DNA of 64,000 nucleotides from Nonlabens xiamenensis (GTDB lineage Bacteria > Bacteroidota > Bacteroidia > Flavobacteriales > Flavobacteriaceae). Both the position numbers and the translations under genes were made by a program. The notes beneath the pieces were generated by a model. The model was not told where the DNA came from, made no database searches, and saw only the letters and a list, made by a program, of their open reading frames with translations. The stretch covers positions 248,001 to 312,000 of the forward strand of contig NZ_RMVE01000002.1 of NCBI RefSeq assembly GCF_003865345.1. The letters are read 5' to 3'. This document shows positions 17,295 to 26,960 of this stretch, in pieces (within the stretch, counting starts at the first letter, position 1; each line of letters starts with the position of its first letter).

Positions 17295-19481
17295 ATGAAA
17301 AAAATTTTATTATTGCTTCATCTTTTTAGTCTAGGTTATATGATAGCTCAAATACCTTCTGGAGCCGATGCTGTATATAAATTTACCGGTGGTTCATTGG
17401 TGAATACCATTAGTCCAGGCATAGGTGATTTACAACCCAGAGCTAATGGTCATTTATTTACTTCTGACCGGGATGGAAACCCAAATGCTGCATTGCGAAA
17501 TCGGCAGGAAACTTTTGATGGTATCAGTTTAAATGCAACCGCTTCCCAACCAATCAACAATCTGACTTTCAGTTTTTGGTACCTTTTTGAAAATGCAAAC
17601 GTAGGTACCAATACCGAAGCGGTCATGCAGTTATTTGACAACCAAGGCCATGGGGTGAGGATTAATAAAATCAGTTCAACCCAAATGGATGTGGAGATCC
17701 AGACAGCAACCACATCTCATACCGTACAATTTTCAGATTCCCGATTTGCTCAGACACAATGGCAACATATAGCCGTGGTGGTAGCAAGGCGAACAGGAAA
17801 CTATGCCGTAAATATGATAGTGAACGGCCAGTCCATTTCAAGTACCAATGTAAACACGCTGTCTAATAACGCCAATATCCTTGATTCCGCTGCCGATTTT
17901 GTACTTTCTCCCGTTATAAGTCAGTTTGGTTTGCGCAGTGCCACAGACGATATCTATCTATATTCAAGAGAGCTCAGCTTAGCTGATATTACAGGCTTAT
18001 ATAATGAGCCAGGGATTGTTCCACTTACTAAAGTTTATGCCTCCACCACTGGTTCAGGTTCATTTAGTGGTGATTCATGGGCAAACTCCACCACCCTTGG
18101 TGCGGCTTTAAGTATGGTTACTCAAAATGGTGAAATCTGGGTTAAAAGCGGGACCTATAAGCCTACTAGCGGTACAAATCGTATGGTTCCCTTAGATGTG
18201 GATAAGAGCGTATCCTTATATGGAGGTTTCGCTGGAAATGAAACTAATATCAACCAGCGAGTACTAGGTGCAAATCCTACCATTTTGGATGGTGACTTAA
18301 TGGGCAACGATGATAATAGAATTATAGATGGTAATGTTACCTACAATGACAATTCTGTCACAATCGTGGAAATAGGTGCTAGTAATGTCAATATGGATGG
18401 TTTCACGATTACAAGTGCTTATGCAAGCGACGCCACCGCTGGAACAAGAACTGGGTATGGAGCACTTTATATAGACAACAACGTAAAGAATTTTACCCTG
18501 AAAAACATGTTATTTACAAGAAATGTGGCGAGAGGTGGAGGCGCTGGAATTTATTATGCACCGCTCAACCAAAATTCAGCTAGCCTACGCATAGAAAATT
18601 CAGTCTTTAAGGATAATTTTTCTCGCATAGGTACAGGTATATATTTGGAAACCAGAGCCAACACCAACATGGACGTTAAAATTATCAACTCTTTGTTTTA
18701 CGACAATGCAACTGGGGATATGGCTTCAGGTCAAGGAGTGGGAGCAAGTTCAGCCTTAATCCGTGCAACTGAAGTCAACAATAGTATCAATGTGGATCTG
18801 GTACATTGTGCTTTCATTGATAACGAAGAAAGGAGCACAGGTAGTTCAACCTTTGTTTATGGAAGACAGAACGTCAATGCTGGTCCCGTCACCTGTCGTA
18901 TTTTCAACAGTATCTTTGACACCAATACCAATGCAAATAGCACCGAACCCTCACCTATCTCTCCAGCCAATGCGACACCTGTAAGCACTTTGGTAAGAAA
19001 TATACTCACCTCCACTTCTACCGCTACGGCAGGTGGAAATCAACTTCTTATTACCGTCGGCCAGCCTACTTATGTAGACGAGACAAATGATAATTTTAGA
19101 TTTGCTTCAAATTCATTGGGAATTGATGACGGTAATGCTAACAACACTACCGGATTCAACATTACCGAAGATCTTGACGGCAACACACGTATAGTAGGGA
19201 ATGAAGTTGATTTAGGACCTTATGAGTTTGGAGCTACCGCGAGTTTGATAGACGTGGGTCACGAAAAAATCGCCATATATCCAAATCCAGCCACTACGCT
19301 CATCAGCGTCACCAGTGATGTCGCTTTCGCGAAAGCGACCATCTATAATCTGCAAGGACAAATAGTAAAGGAAACTACTACAAGCGATATCACGATCGCT
19401 GAATTAAATAGCGGAGTATATCTGCTAGAAATTATCACAGCATCAGGCTTTAGGGATGTTTTGAAGTTTGTCAAAAAATAA
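17295..19481 (+). CDS. T9SS-secreted LamG/beta-helix protein
   Basis: The frame is open from TTG 17265, but ATG 17295 begins the signal peptide (MKKILLLLHLFSLGYMIAQ), giving 728 aa. Residues about 20-225 look like a LamG/concanavalin-like lectin domain (FDGISLNATASQPINNLTFSFWY... DDIYLYSRELSLADI). Residues about 245-640 resemble a right-handed parallel beta-helix, starting VYASTTGSGSFSGDSW, with GSYKP/LYGGF and repeated NSLF/NSVF/NSIF turns. The last 75 residues are a T9SS sorting domain (IAIYPNPATT...FVKK). It is probably a surface adhesin or polysaccharide-binding protein; no catalytic residues can be assigned. A palindrome copy at 19323 encodes VAFAKAT inside the sorting domain. A strong terminator separates it from the following histidine kinase gene. 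Confidence 0.85.
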   Translation: MKKILLLLHLFSLGYMIAQIPSGADAVYKFTGGSLVNTISPGIGDLQPRANGHLFTSDRDGNPNAALRNRQETFDGISLNATASQPINNLTFSFWYLFENANVGTNTEAVMQLFDNQGHGVRINKISSTQMDVEIQTATTSHTVQFSDSRFAQTQWQHIAVVVARRTGNYAVNMIVNGQSISSTNVNTLSNNANILDSAADFVLSPVISQFGLRSATDDIYLYSRELSLADITGLYNEPGIVPLTKVYASTTGSGSFSGDSWANSTTLGAALSMVTQNGEIWVKSGTYKPTSGTNRMVPLDVDKSVSLYGGFAGNETNINQRVLGANPTILDGDLMGNDDNRIIDGNVTYNDNSVTIVEIGASNVNMDGFTITSAYASDATAGTRTGYGALYIDNNVKNFTLKNMLFTRNVARGGGAGIYYAPLNQNSASLRIENSVFKDNFSRIGTGIYLETRANTNMDVKIINSLFYDNATGDMASGQGVGASSALIRATEVNNSINVDLVHCAFIDNEERSTGSSTFVYGRQNVNAGPVTCRIFNSIFDTNTNANSTEPSPISPANATPVSTLVRNILTSTSTATAGGNQLLITVGQPTYVDETNDNFRFASNSLGIDDGNANNTTGFNITEDLDGNTRIVGNEVDLGPYEFGATASLIDVGHEKIAIYPNPATTLISVTSDVAFAKATIYNLQGQIVKETTTSDITIAELNSGVYLLEIITASGFRDVLKFVKK
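19323..19336. repeat. 14-bp palindrome GCTTTCGCGAAAGC (copy 3)
   Basis: Perfect, 16 bp with flanks. It lies in the T9SS beta-helix gene and is read as VAFAKAT. Confidence 0.95.
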
Positions 19482-19501
19482 TTTTGAAAACCTAAAAACG
19501 C

Positions 19502-19536
19502 AAGGGCTGGTTATATTTACCAGCCCTTATATTTTT
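19502..19536 (+). terminator. rho-independent terminator
   Basis: A 10-bp perfect stem AAGGGCTGGT/ACCAGCCCTT with a 7-nt loop, followed by TATATTTTT. It lies 20 bp after the T9SS protein stop and just before the histidine kinase ATG at 19546, which argues against starts upstream of it. Confidence 0.85.
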
Positions 19537-19545
19537 ACCCATACT

Positions 19546-22452
19546 ATGCGATTGAACTTGATTAACATATGTATTCTCTTCTACTCCATGCTTTGCCTGG
19601 GCCAGGATTTGCGTCCCTATGGTTTACATCTAGATGATCAAATGGAAGTGCCAGCTGGCGAGATCTATGATGTGGTCGAGGATCTAGAGCATCAAAAATG
19701 GATCGCCAGCGGATCTGGTCTATACAAAATTGGAATGAACCAATTTGAATTATACAGATCAGACAAACAATTCGGACAAAGTGTTTTTAATCCTATCGTC
19801 GACAGTCGCAACAGGGTTTGGTTTACTAATCTTAAAGGGCAGGTTTTCTGTGTTGAAGACGAAAAGGTGAATCTAAAATATGCAACCAAGGATTATGAAA
19901 ACGGTTTCATGCCATTGCTGAGCAGTAACGACCAAGCGGTACAGGTCGTAACTAGAAAGGAAATCCTCAGCTTTCCATATAAGCAAAAAGGTTACATCTC
20001 ACACCCTATTGTCTACGATGGATTTCCCGTTACAAAAATCACTGAATTGAATGAGGGGCAATTTCTACTTCATGGGCGCAGACTATTAAAATATGATTCC
20101 TTAAAGGGCTATGAATTCGTACAAAAAGCCCCCTACTTCCCTTCTTTGGGTGGTACTATCCTTTTTCAGATGGGGACACGTCTCATTTATTTTTATCAGG
20201 ATTCAATAGGTTTTCATTTTGTTGACCTCTACAGAAATCAAGAAAGTACCGAGATTTTTAATGAATTAAAAGGTTTATCAATTGTTCAAATAACCAACCA
20301 TAAAAATCAGATTTGGTTTTGTACCAGTGCAGGACTCTTTATATATGAGATGATAGACGGTTTGCCAGTATTTCAAAAGCGATTGATGGAATCACGGGTA
20401 GTAACCAGTGCTATTATAGATTTCAAAGGTGATTTCTGGATCACCACTTACAGGAATGGGATTTACATCTTCCGGCCCAGGACAATTGAAGAGTTTGTTA
20501 TAAACGACCCAAATTATTTTATCAATGATTTTATTCCTGATGCCAATGGTGGCTTATATGCCATTCAAAATGAAGCTATTTTTCATCATTACAACCCTTT
20601 GGAATCTACGAAGCCTATTGACTTAAAACGGCGCAACAACAATCAACGCTTATTTCACGATTCTGACTCGGATCGTTTTTTCCTTCAAAATACCAGCCTA
20701 TACGAAATAAAAGACGATGCCCTGAAGAAACGTTTTGATCAACCAGGCTTAAAAGATTTTGATATCATAAATGACCGCTATCTTATTTCTAATTATGCTA
20801 ATATTTACTTGTTGGACAAAGATTTCAAAACTGAACATGCTGTCAAAGGACGCACGCAATTCAGTGTACCAGGTGAAAATGTTATTCTGTCTTTGCATCA
20901 AGGAAGTATGGTATTATTTGATTTTGATTTACATCGCATCAAGCAAATTCTTTATCAAAATAAGCCATTAATACTTACTACTGCCGTACATCTTCAGCAC
21001 GATACTTTTTTAGGAATCAATGAGGATAAAGAGTTACTACGTATAAAGTTGGACAACGATATCCTAAGTGTTGCCAAGGTAGAGAACCCAAATATAGAAG
21101 AATTACAAACGGAGCTTGTAGATATAGTTCATGATTCTCCCTTTGTGTATGGATTGACCAGGTCAGGCATATTTCGTTGGCAGCCCGCTACCGATGAGCT
21201 CATAATCACGAGGTTAGACAATTTGCTCAATTGGAAAGGTATGTATAAACTAAAAAAAGGGCCTGATGCCCTTTGGGTACAAGATCGTAAACGAATATAC
21301 AAACTCACTGGAGCGTTTATACCAGAAACTCTACCGCAACTTCACTTGAGCTTGAACAGTATTTCTACCTTAAAGGAACAATTTCCTATGGATCAAGCGA
21401 CAAGTTTGCCTCATTCGTACGGCGGATTATTGATCAAATCCAGCATAAAAGGTTTGGCTTTTGATCACGGATATGCACTTGAATACAAATGGAGTCCTGA
21501 GGAAGCTTGGCAGCCTGCTCTAAGTCAACCTTCAGGTTTTGTAATCCCACAGGTAAAAAGCGGTAATTACACATTGCACCTCAGAAAGCACGATCCATTA
21601 ACAGGCGCATTTACTTTGCCTTTAAGTATACCTTTGATGGTGGACATTGCTTTTTATCAGAGCGCATGGTTCTGGCTTTGCACCCTCATCATGCTTTTAA
21701 TTTTTGGATTTGTTGTTTATACCTGGCGTTCCCGCTATTTGGAAAAGCAACTGGAAAAAAAATTAACTGAAGCCAGAGTGGATAATCAATTGACCATGTT
21801 GAAATTGGAAAACTTAAGATCCCAGATGAATCCTCATTTTATCTTTAATTCGCTAAATAGCATTCAAGACTATATTCTTTCTAACGATAAGAAATTAGCC
21901 GCAAAATTTTTGGTGAGATTCTCAAGACTCATGCGGGTGTATTTAAATCACAGTCAACAAACCAGCATTACACTCCAGCAGGAAATTGACACATTGGACC
22001 TTTACTTATCCTTGGAGCAAGACCGGTTTGATAAATCATTTGATTATGAAATTAAAGTTGATGATACCATTGAACCTCGCAACTTTATGGTACCCTCCTT
22101 ATTTTTACAGCCCTATGTCGAAAATAGTGTCAATCACGGATTGCATCATAAGCATGGTCCCAAAGAAATAAAAGTGCACGTGGAGGAAAAGCCATCAGGC
22201 TATCTTCAAATTCACATTGAAGACAACGGTATCGGAAGGGAGAGTTCACGCCAACTGAATGCTCACCTACAGCATGAATCATTCAGTACTCGTGCCAATG
22301 ACACCCGTATCTCATTAATGAAACAATACCACGGCGACCAATTAGATATACACATTACTGATTTGAGGGATCGGGATAACCAACCTCTGGGAACACGGGT
22401 AAGCATTACCCTCCCACTAATACATAAACGTCATGCAGTACTTAATAATTGA
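19546..22452 (+). CDS. LytS-type sensor histidine kinase with periplasmic propeller
   Basis: ATG 19546 is chosen because it begins a signal sequence (MRLNLINICILFYSMLCLGQ) and lies past a terminator; the frame is open from 19468. The 968-aa protein has a periplasmic part (about 20-600) with beta-propeller-like strands (VEDLEHQKWIASGSGLYKI, DSRNRVWF, DFKGDFWITTYRNGIYIF). A Y_Y_Y-like beta-sandwich ends near 695, and one transmembrane helix covers about 702-727. A coiled-coil linker then leads to a LytS/His_kinase domain with NPHFIFNSLNSIQDYIL (phospho-His near 764) and an ATPase domain (PSLFLQPYVENSVNHG, EDNGIGRE). The stop overlaps the response regulator start by 20 bp, so the two form a pair. 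The ligand is unknown. Confidence 0.92.
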   Translation: MRLNLINICILFYSMLCLGQDLRPYGLHLDDQMEVPAGEIYDVVEDLEHQKWIASGSGLYKIGMNQFELYRSDKQFGQSVFNPIVDSRNRVWFTNLKGQVFCVEDEKVNLKYATKDYENGFMPLLSSNDQAVQVVTRKEILSFPYKQKGYISHPIVYDGFPVTKITELNEGQFLLHGRRLLKYDSLKGYEFVQKAPYFPSLGGTILFQMGTRLIYFYQDSIGFHFVDLYRNQESTEIFNELKGLSIVQITNHKNQIWFCTSAGLFIYEMIDGLPVFQKRLMESRVVTSAIIDFKGDFWITTYRNGIYIFRPRTIEEFVINDPNYFINDFIPDANGGLYAIQNEAIFHHYNPLESTKPIDLKRRNNNQRLFHDSDSDRFFLQNTSLYEIKDDALKKRFDQPGLKDFDIINDRYLISNYANIYLLDKDFKTEHAVKGRTQFSVPGENVILSLHQGSMVLFDFDLHRIKQILYQNKPLILTTAVHLQHDTFLGINEDKELLRIKLDNDILSVAKVENPNIEELQTELVDIVHDSPFVYGLTRSGIFRWQPATDELIITRLDNLLNWKGMYKLKKGPDALWVQDRKRIYKLTGAFIPETLPQLHLSLNSISTLKEQFPMDQATSLPHSYGGLLIKSSIKGLAFDHGYALEYKWSPEEAWQPALSQPSGFVIPQVKSGNYTLHLRKHDPLTGAFTLPLSIPLMVDIAFYQSAWFWLCTLIMLLIFGFVVYTWRSRYLEKQLEKKLTEARVDNQLTMLKLENLRSQMNPHFIFNSLNSIQDYILSNDKKLAAKFLVRFSRLMRVYLNHSQQTSITLQQEIDTLDLYLSLEQDRFDKSFDYEIKVDDTIEPRNFMVPSLFLQPYVENSVNHGLHHKHGPKEIKVHVEEKPSGYLQIHIEDNGIGRESSRQLNAHLQHESFSTRANDTRISLMKQYHGDQLDIHITDLRDRDNQPLGTRVSITLPLIHKRHAVLNN

Positions 22453-23188
22453 GGATGAAGGCAGGGCCAGACACCTGTTACACAATTTAATTCAAGAAGA
22501 ATTTCCTGGTGCTCAAGGAGAGGAAGCGTCTACCCTCTTGGCTGGTGTGAACCAAATCAAAAAAATGAAGCCTCAAGTCGTCTATTTGGATATCAAACTT
22601 CCAGGTGCAAGCGGGCTAGACATTGGTAATTATTTTACTCCAGATCAAATGGATTTTGAAATAATCTTTACAACCGCATATAATGAATTTGCTATTGACG
22701 CATTTAAAACCAGTGCGGTAGATTTTCTTTTAAAACCCATCGATCCAGACGAACTCGCAGAGGCTACGCAAAGAGCGTTGAACAAGAATGAGAAAAAAAA
22801 CCTCTCTCAACGATTAGGAATTTTAGAAAAATCATTACGTCAACTGTCCATCAAGAAGATTGCGTTGGAAGTGCCACACGGAACTCTATTCATCCCCCAT
22901 GACGACATCGTTTTGTTTGAAGCTGATGGCATGTATACCAAGGTACACCTGGCTGATGCTAAAAAGGAACTAATTTCTAAACCTCTGAAACACTTTGTAG
23001 AGCAATTAGAAAACAACCAGTTCTTTTTTAAAACTCATAGGTCTTACCTCATCAATTTAAAATATATCAAAGAAGTTAAACGTACAGACGGCTATTACAT
23101 CATAATGGACAATGGAAAATTAGTACCAGTGTCGAGGGAAAATAAGTCGGCTTTTCAACATATTATAGAACTGACTTTTAAACCTTAA
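22433..23188 (+). CDS. LytTR family response regulator
   Basis: A 251-aa regulator with an N-terminal receiver (acidic pair EDE at 6-8, phospho-Asp in VYLDIKLPG near 52, Lys in LLKPIDP near 103) and a C-terminal LytTR DNA-binding domain (about 140-245: FEADGMYTKVH, HRSYLINLKYIKEV). It overlaps the upstream histidine kinase gene by 20 bp and is its obvious partner. LytTR regulators bind direct-repeat sites near promoters of extracellular-function genes. The adjacent T9SS beta-helix gene is a reasonable but unproven target. It converges on the HTTM gene with only 1 bp between the two stops. Confidence 0.93.
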   Translation: MQYLIIEDEGRARHLLHNLIQEEFPGAQGEEASTLLAGVNQIKKMKPQVVYLDIKLPGASGLDIGNYFTPDQMDFEIIFTTAYNEFAIDAFKTSAVDFLLKPIDPDELAEATQRALNKNEKKNLSQRLGILEKSLRQLSIKKIALEVPHGTLFIPHDDIVLFEADGMYTKVHLADAKKELISKPLKHFVEQLENNQFFFKTHRSYLINLKYIKEVKRTDGYYIIMDNGKLVPVSRENKSAFQHIIELTFKP

Positions 23189-23189
23189 T

Positions 23190-24701
23190 CTAATCTTCGA
23201 GCTCACCAACTTTGTGGCTAGATAACAGAAAATAATGATCGCTCAAAACGACTTCCTTTTGCACTTGATAGGTACGCTCAATTTGCCATATCTCCGCTCG
23301 CTTTAATAGAACATCCTCATGATCAGCGGTAAACTCGTCCAATTTTAACCGCAACCATTGAGCTTTGGAGGATTCAGGAAAGCGGTGGTGATAAAACTTA
23401 AAATACACCCCAAAGATAAATTCGGCTCCCTGATAATTATTGTCAGGAAGATAAGTCCAGTGGCCAGCTTTATTTACGGCATCGCTGATCACACTTCCGC
23501 TGGCCAGGTCATACATTCGTCCGTTTTCATCATGACCTACAAACATAAAATCTCCCAAATCTGCATAGATGTTGTGGGCAAAAAATCGCCAGGATTGGTG
23601 CCAGAATCCGGTGAAGATACCAGGATCAGGAATCTGCTTTTCCAACACCGGATCACTAAAAGGCAAACTGGTCAATACAGGGCTGATATACGTGTCTTTT
23701 GTCCAGCTATGCAAATTGGACCTCAACACACAAAGCATGGCGAGTAGCAGACCCAACGTCAACCAATTGTTCTTCTTGGATTTTGAAAAATTAGATGCTA
23801 TAATATCAGTAGGTATAAAAACCCAGCTCTTTCCAATAAATTTCCAGAAATGATCGGGCAATAGGACTATCGCAAACCCAACACCTACGATGATAAAAGT
23901 CCCCACATCCAGTAATGCCGTCATGCTGAAGTGCAACAGAACTATGCTTAATGCGGCGTAAATGCGCCATGTTTTTTTCCATATCCCTACCAGTAGGAAC
24001 AGTGATATCAGAATTTCCAGTCCAAAACCGATATAGGTCATGACTTGCAAAATGGAAGGATACTCGCTCAACCATTCTAGCAAAGTGTCGGCATGAATCA
24101 AATCCTGAGCAACGATCTCCAGCACCCGGCCTTCCTTCCAAACTGCCCCATTTTTAAATAACCAACTTGAAAAATAGATCAAGAACAACTGTAAGAGCAA
24201 CCCAAAACTCGCGATTCCTTCTAAACGGTCAAAATTTTTGTGGTGAGCTGTGCGCAAAGACCAGCACCGATCCATCGGTAAAAAAAAACTCCAAAATAAG
24301 GCTGTTTCCTCCAAGTATTCTACACCGTGAGACAGATAGGGATTGGTAGTGGTCAAGCTGCCCATCAATACAAAGAGTATACCCACCATCCATCTGGTTT
24401 TCCATCCTACGATCATGCTGCTAGCCGCCATGACCATCACTCCCATCAATAAGTAATACCACAGATCACTATCGGTTAATGAAAAAATAGGAAGCGGCGG
24501 ACCATAATAATCGGCTATGGTCTCATCAGGTACAAGTAATGGGTTATTGTAATACTTCCCTACTGCGGGAATTCTGTATATGATAAGATTCCACAAGATG
24601 GATGCACCCAAAATCATGCGGAATCCAGCCAGAGATCGTGCATCCAGCTCTGAAAATCGCTGATTAAAAAACAGAACTATCTTGTTAAGCATGACGGTCA
24701 C
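23190..24701 (-). CDS. HTTM domain membrane protein
   Basis: A 503-aa protein whose first 300 residues form an HTTM (horizontally transferred transmembrane) domain, related to vitamin K-dependent gamma-carboxylase. Features are LDARSLAGFRMILGASIL, YYGPPLPIFSL, LSHGVEYLEETALFWSFFLPMD and several hydrophobic helices. The C-terminal 170 residues are soluble and probably extracytoplasmic. The biochemical role in Bacteroidota is unknown. The gene lies 45 bp downstream of the fused E1 gene on the same strand, so it may be read through from it. Start codons at 24701 and 24692 are both possible. Confidence 0.85.
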   Translation of the reverse strand: MTVMLNKIVLFFNQRFSELDARSLAGFRMILGASILWNLIIYRIPAVGKYYNNPLLVPDETIADYYGPPLPIFSLTDSDLWYYLLMGVMVMAASSMIVGWKTRWMVGILFVLMGSLTTTNPYLSHGVEYLEETALFWSFFLPMDRCWSLRTAHHKNFDRLEGIASFGLLLQLFLIYFSSWLFKNGAVWKEGRVLEIVAQDLIHADTLLEWLSEYPSILQVMTYIGFGLEILISLFLLVGIWKKTWRIYAALSIVLLHFSMTALLDVGTFIIVGVGFAIVLLPDHFWKFIGKSWVFIPTDIIASNFSKSKKNNWLTLGLLLAMLCVLRSNLHSWTKDTYISPVLTSLPFSDPVLEKQIPDPGIFTGFWHQSWRFFAHNIYADLGDFMFVGHDENGRMYDLASGSVISDAVNKAGHWTYLPDNNYQGAEFIFGVYFKFYHHRFPESSKAQWLRLKLDEFTADHEDVLLKRAEIWQIERTYQVQKEVVLSDHYFLLSSHKVGELED

Positions 24702-24746
24702 CTGGATGATTTCAATGGGCTGAACCTCAGTTTACCGCCAAGATAA

Positions 24747-26810
24747 TCAATATCCCAACACCTCTTCTATTTTTGCCTTGACCTTTGCAGTACTTGGGAT
24801 CATGGCTTCCTCGAGCGTACTATTTAAAGGTATGGCTGGCATGTTCTCTGAACCAATCAGCATCACTGGTGCATCCAATTGCTGGAAGCACTCTTCTTGA
24901 ATGCGACCTTGCAAACCTCTGGAGAATCCATTGTCTGAAGGTTCTTCAGTTACAATAAGACATTTGCCGCATTTATTGACGCTGTCAAAGACTGTCTCAT
25001 AATCCAACGGATGTAAAGTTCGCAAATCCACGACCTCCACCCTATCCTGCAGCCCTAGCTCGGCACTGGCATTCATGGCCCAGTGCACTCCCATTCCATA
25101 AGTAATGATACTCAAGGTTTCTTCCTCCTTTTTCCAGATTTCCTGCAATACCCAGGCCTTCCCAAATGGTAGAATGTAATCAGCATCTGGTTCAAGGCTT
25201 GTCGCTCCTTTGGTACCTGGCACTTTGGACCAGTACAAACCTTTGTGTTCAAAAATCACCACAGGATTGGGATCGTGATAAGCCGCCTTCATCAACCCCT
25301 TCAAATCCGCTCCATTCGACGGATATGCAATTTTGAGTCCGCGGATATTGGTTACCACACTTTCCACAGAGCTGGAATGGTAAGGACCGCCGCTTCCATA
25401 GGCACCAATCGGAACCCTGAGGATCATAGATACCGGCCATTTACCATTGCTTAGGTAACAAGATCTGGATACTTCGGTAAAAAGTTGGTTGAGTCCTGGC
25501 CAGATATAATCGGCAAATTGGACTTCCACAATAGGTTTAAGTCCTACTGCACTCATTCCTACCGTAGAGCCCACGATAAAGGCTTCTTGAATGGGAGTAT
25601 TAAAGACTCTATTGTCCCCAAATTTTTGCGCCAAAGTCGCCGCTTCACGAAAAACGCCTCCCAGGCGTCCGCCCACATCCTGACCGTACAATAAACATTC
25701 TGGATGCTCTTTCATCAATTCTTCAATAGCAAACAACGCACAATCCACCATAACAACCTTTTCTGCCCCTTCTGGCGATCGGATGCCACGTTCTTCTGTG
25801 ATTTCGGTAGGTGCAAAATCGTGGGTAAATAAGTCGCTAGGTGTAGGATCTGCAGCTTGAATGGCTTTGTCTAACGCTATTTTAGACTCCGCTTTCGCGA
25901 AAGCGTCCATCTGATCCAACTCGTCAGCACTGAAGCCATGTTCCAACAACAATTCTCTCAATAGCGGATATGGATCACGACTGCGCGCTTCTTCCAGATC
26001 ATCCCTGTAGAATTCCATACGAACACCACTGGTATGATGATTGAGCAGTGGACAGGTGGCATGTACCAAAAATGGTCGCCGCTCCTCTCGCATGGTTTTT
26101 ACTACACGTTGCAAGGTCTCATAGCTTTCCTTGAAATCAGTACCGTCGATGCTCACTGCTTCCAGGCCGTGGAAGCCAGCGGCGTATTCATAGGCGTTTT
26201 GGGCACGGGTTTCGGCAGCGTTGGCACTGATGTCCCATCCATTGTCTTGAACCAAATATAATATGGGCAACTGCTTGAGCGCTGCCATTTGTAGCGCCTC
26301 GGCAATTTCACCTTCGGTAACACTAGCATCTCCAAGAGAACAAACGACTATAGGCAAATCATCAGAAGCCGACGCGTCTAAAGGTGTCTCAAATCCAGCC
26401 ATTTTTTCCTTATACCAAAAACCCATGGCTGCTCCGGTGGCAGGAATGGCCTGCATTCCCGTTGCACTGGATTGATGTGGGATTTTGGGTTTGTCGTCAT
26501 CCTTCAACGATGGATGTGAATAATAGGTACGACCGGCAGAAAATGGATCATCCTTTTTGGCAAGCAATTGCAGCATCAAATCATAAGGCGTCATCCCCAA
26601 AGCCAATAACATAGCGTCATCTCGGTAATAGGGATAAACATAATCCTGTGGCTTCAATTGCATACCCACTGCGGTCTGGATCACCTCATGACCACGACTG
26701 GTGGCATGTACATATTTGGAGACCAGCTTAAAATTCTCTTCATAGAGCTCGGCCATGGATTTGGCCGTGGTAAGATTTTTATAGGCTTGCTCTAATAATT
26801 GCTTTTCCAT
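24747..26810 (-). CDS. fused alpha/beta E1 of a branched-chain-type 2-oxo acid dehydrogenase
   Basis: A 687-aa protein in which E1 alpha (about 1-335) and E1 beta (about 345-687) are joined. The alpha part carries TSRGHEVIQTAVG, YYRDDAML, the thiamine diphosphate motif GDASVTEGEIAEAL...QDNGWDIS and HTSGVRMEFYR. The beta part carries VDCALFAIEELMKEHPE, YGQDVGG and EAFIVGSTVGMSAVGLKPIVEVQFADYIWP. With the E2 encoded 150 bp upstream it should oxidatively decarboxylate branched-chain 2-oxo acids. Pyruvate remains possible, but the paa-type neighbours favour catabolism. E3 is not in this window. A palindrome copy at 25891 encodes DAFAKAE near the alpha/beta junction. Confidence 0.9.
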   Translation of the reverse strand: MEKQLLEQAYKNLTTAKSMAELYEENFKLVSKYVHATSRGHEVIQTAVGMQLKPQDYVYPYYRDDAMLLALGMTPYDLMLQLLAKKDDPFSAGRTYYSHPSLKDDDKPKIPHQSSATGMQAIPATGAAMGFWYKEKMAGFETPLDASASDDLPIVVCSLGDASVTEGEIAEALQMAALKQLPILYLVQDNGWDISANAAETRAQNAYEYAAGFHGLEAVSIDGTDFKESYETLQRVVKTMREERRPFLVHATCPLLNHHTSGVRMEFYRDDLEEARSRDPYPLLRELLLEHGFSADELDQMDAFAKAESKIALDKAIQAADPTPSDLFTHDFAPTEITEERGIRSPEGAEKVVMVDCALFAIEELMKEHPECLLYGQDVGGRLGGVFREAATLAQKFGDNRVFNTPIQEAFIVGSTVGMSAVGLKPIVEVQFADYIWPGLNQLFTEVSRSCYLSNGKWPVSMILRVPIGAYGSGGPYHSSSVESVVTNIRGLKIAYPSNGADLKGLMKAAYHDPNPVVIFEHKGLYWSKVPGTKGATSLEPDADYILPFGKAWVLQEIWKKEEETLSIITYGMGVHWAMNASAELGLQDRVEVVDLRTLHPLDYETVFDSVNKCGKCLIVTEEPSDNGFSRGLQGRIQEECFQQLDAPVMLIGSENMPAIPLNSTLEEAMIPSTAKVKAKIEEVLGY
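25891..25904. repeat. 14-bp palindrome GCTTTCGCGAAAGC (copy 4)
   Basis: Perfect, 16 bp with flanks. It lies in the fused E1 gene, read as DAFAKAE, in the linker before the beta part. Confidence 0.95.
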
Positions 26811-26960
26811 GATTTGAATTATCTTGATACTGTTTGTCTTTGTTCTAATCTTATGATTAACTTCCTCATCCCATTTGGAAAGTTTAAACTAGATTGGCGA
26901 TCAATAAACATTTTAAAAGTTAATGAGATCCAATTGATCCTAGGCATACGGAACCAACTT

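Noticed and set aside
23358-23853. plus-strand frames opposite the HTTM gene
   Set aside because: They are shadows of the HTTM coding region; the minus-strand protein has the conserved membrane pattern.
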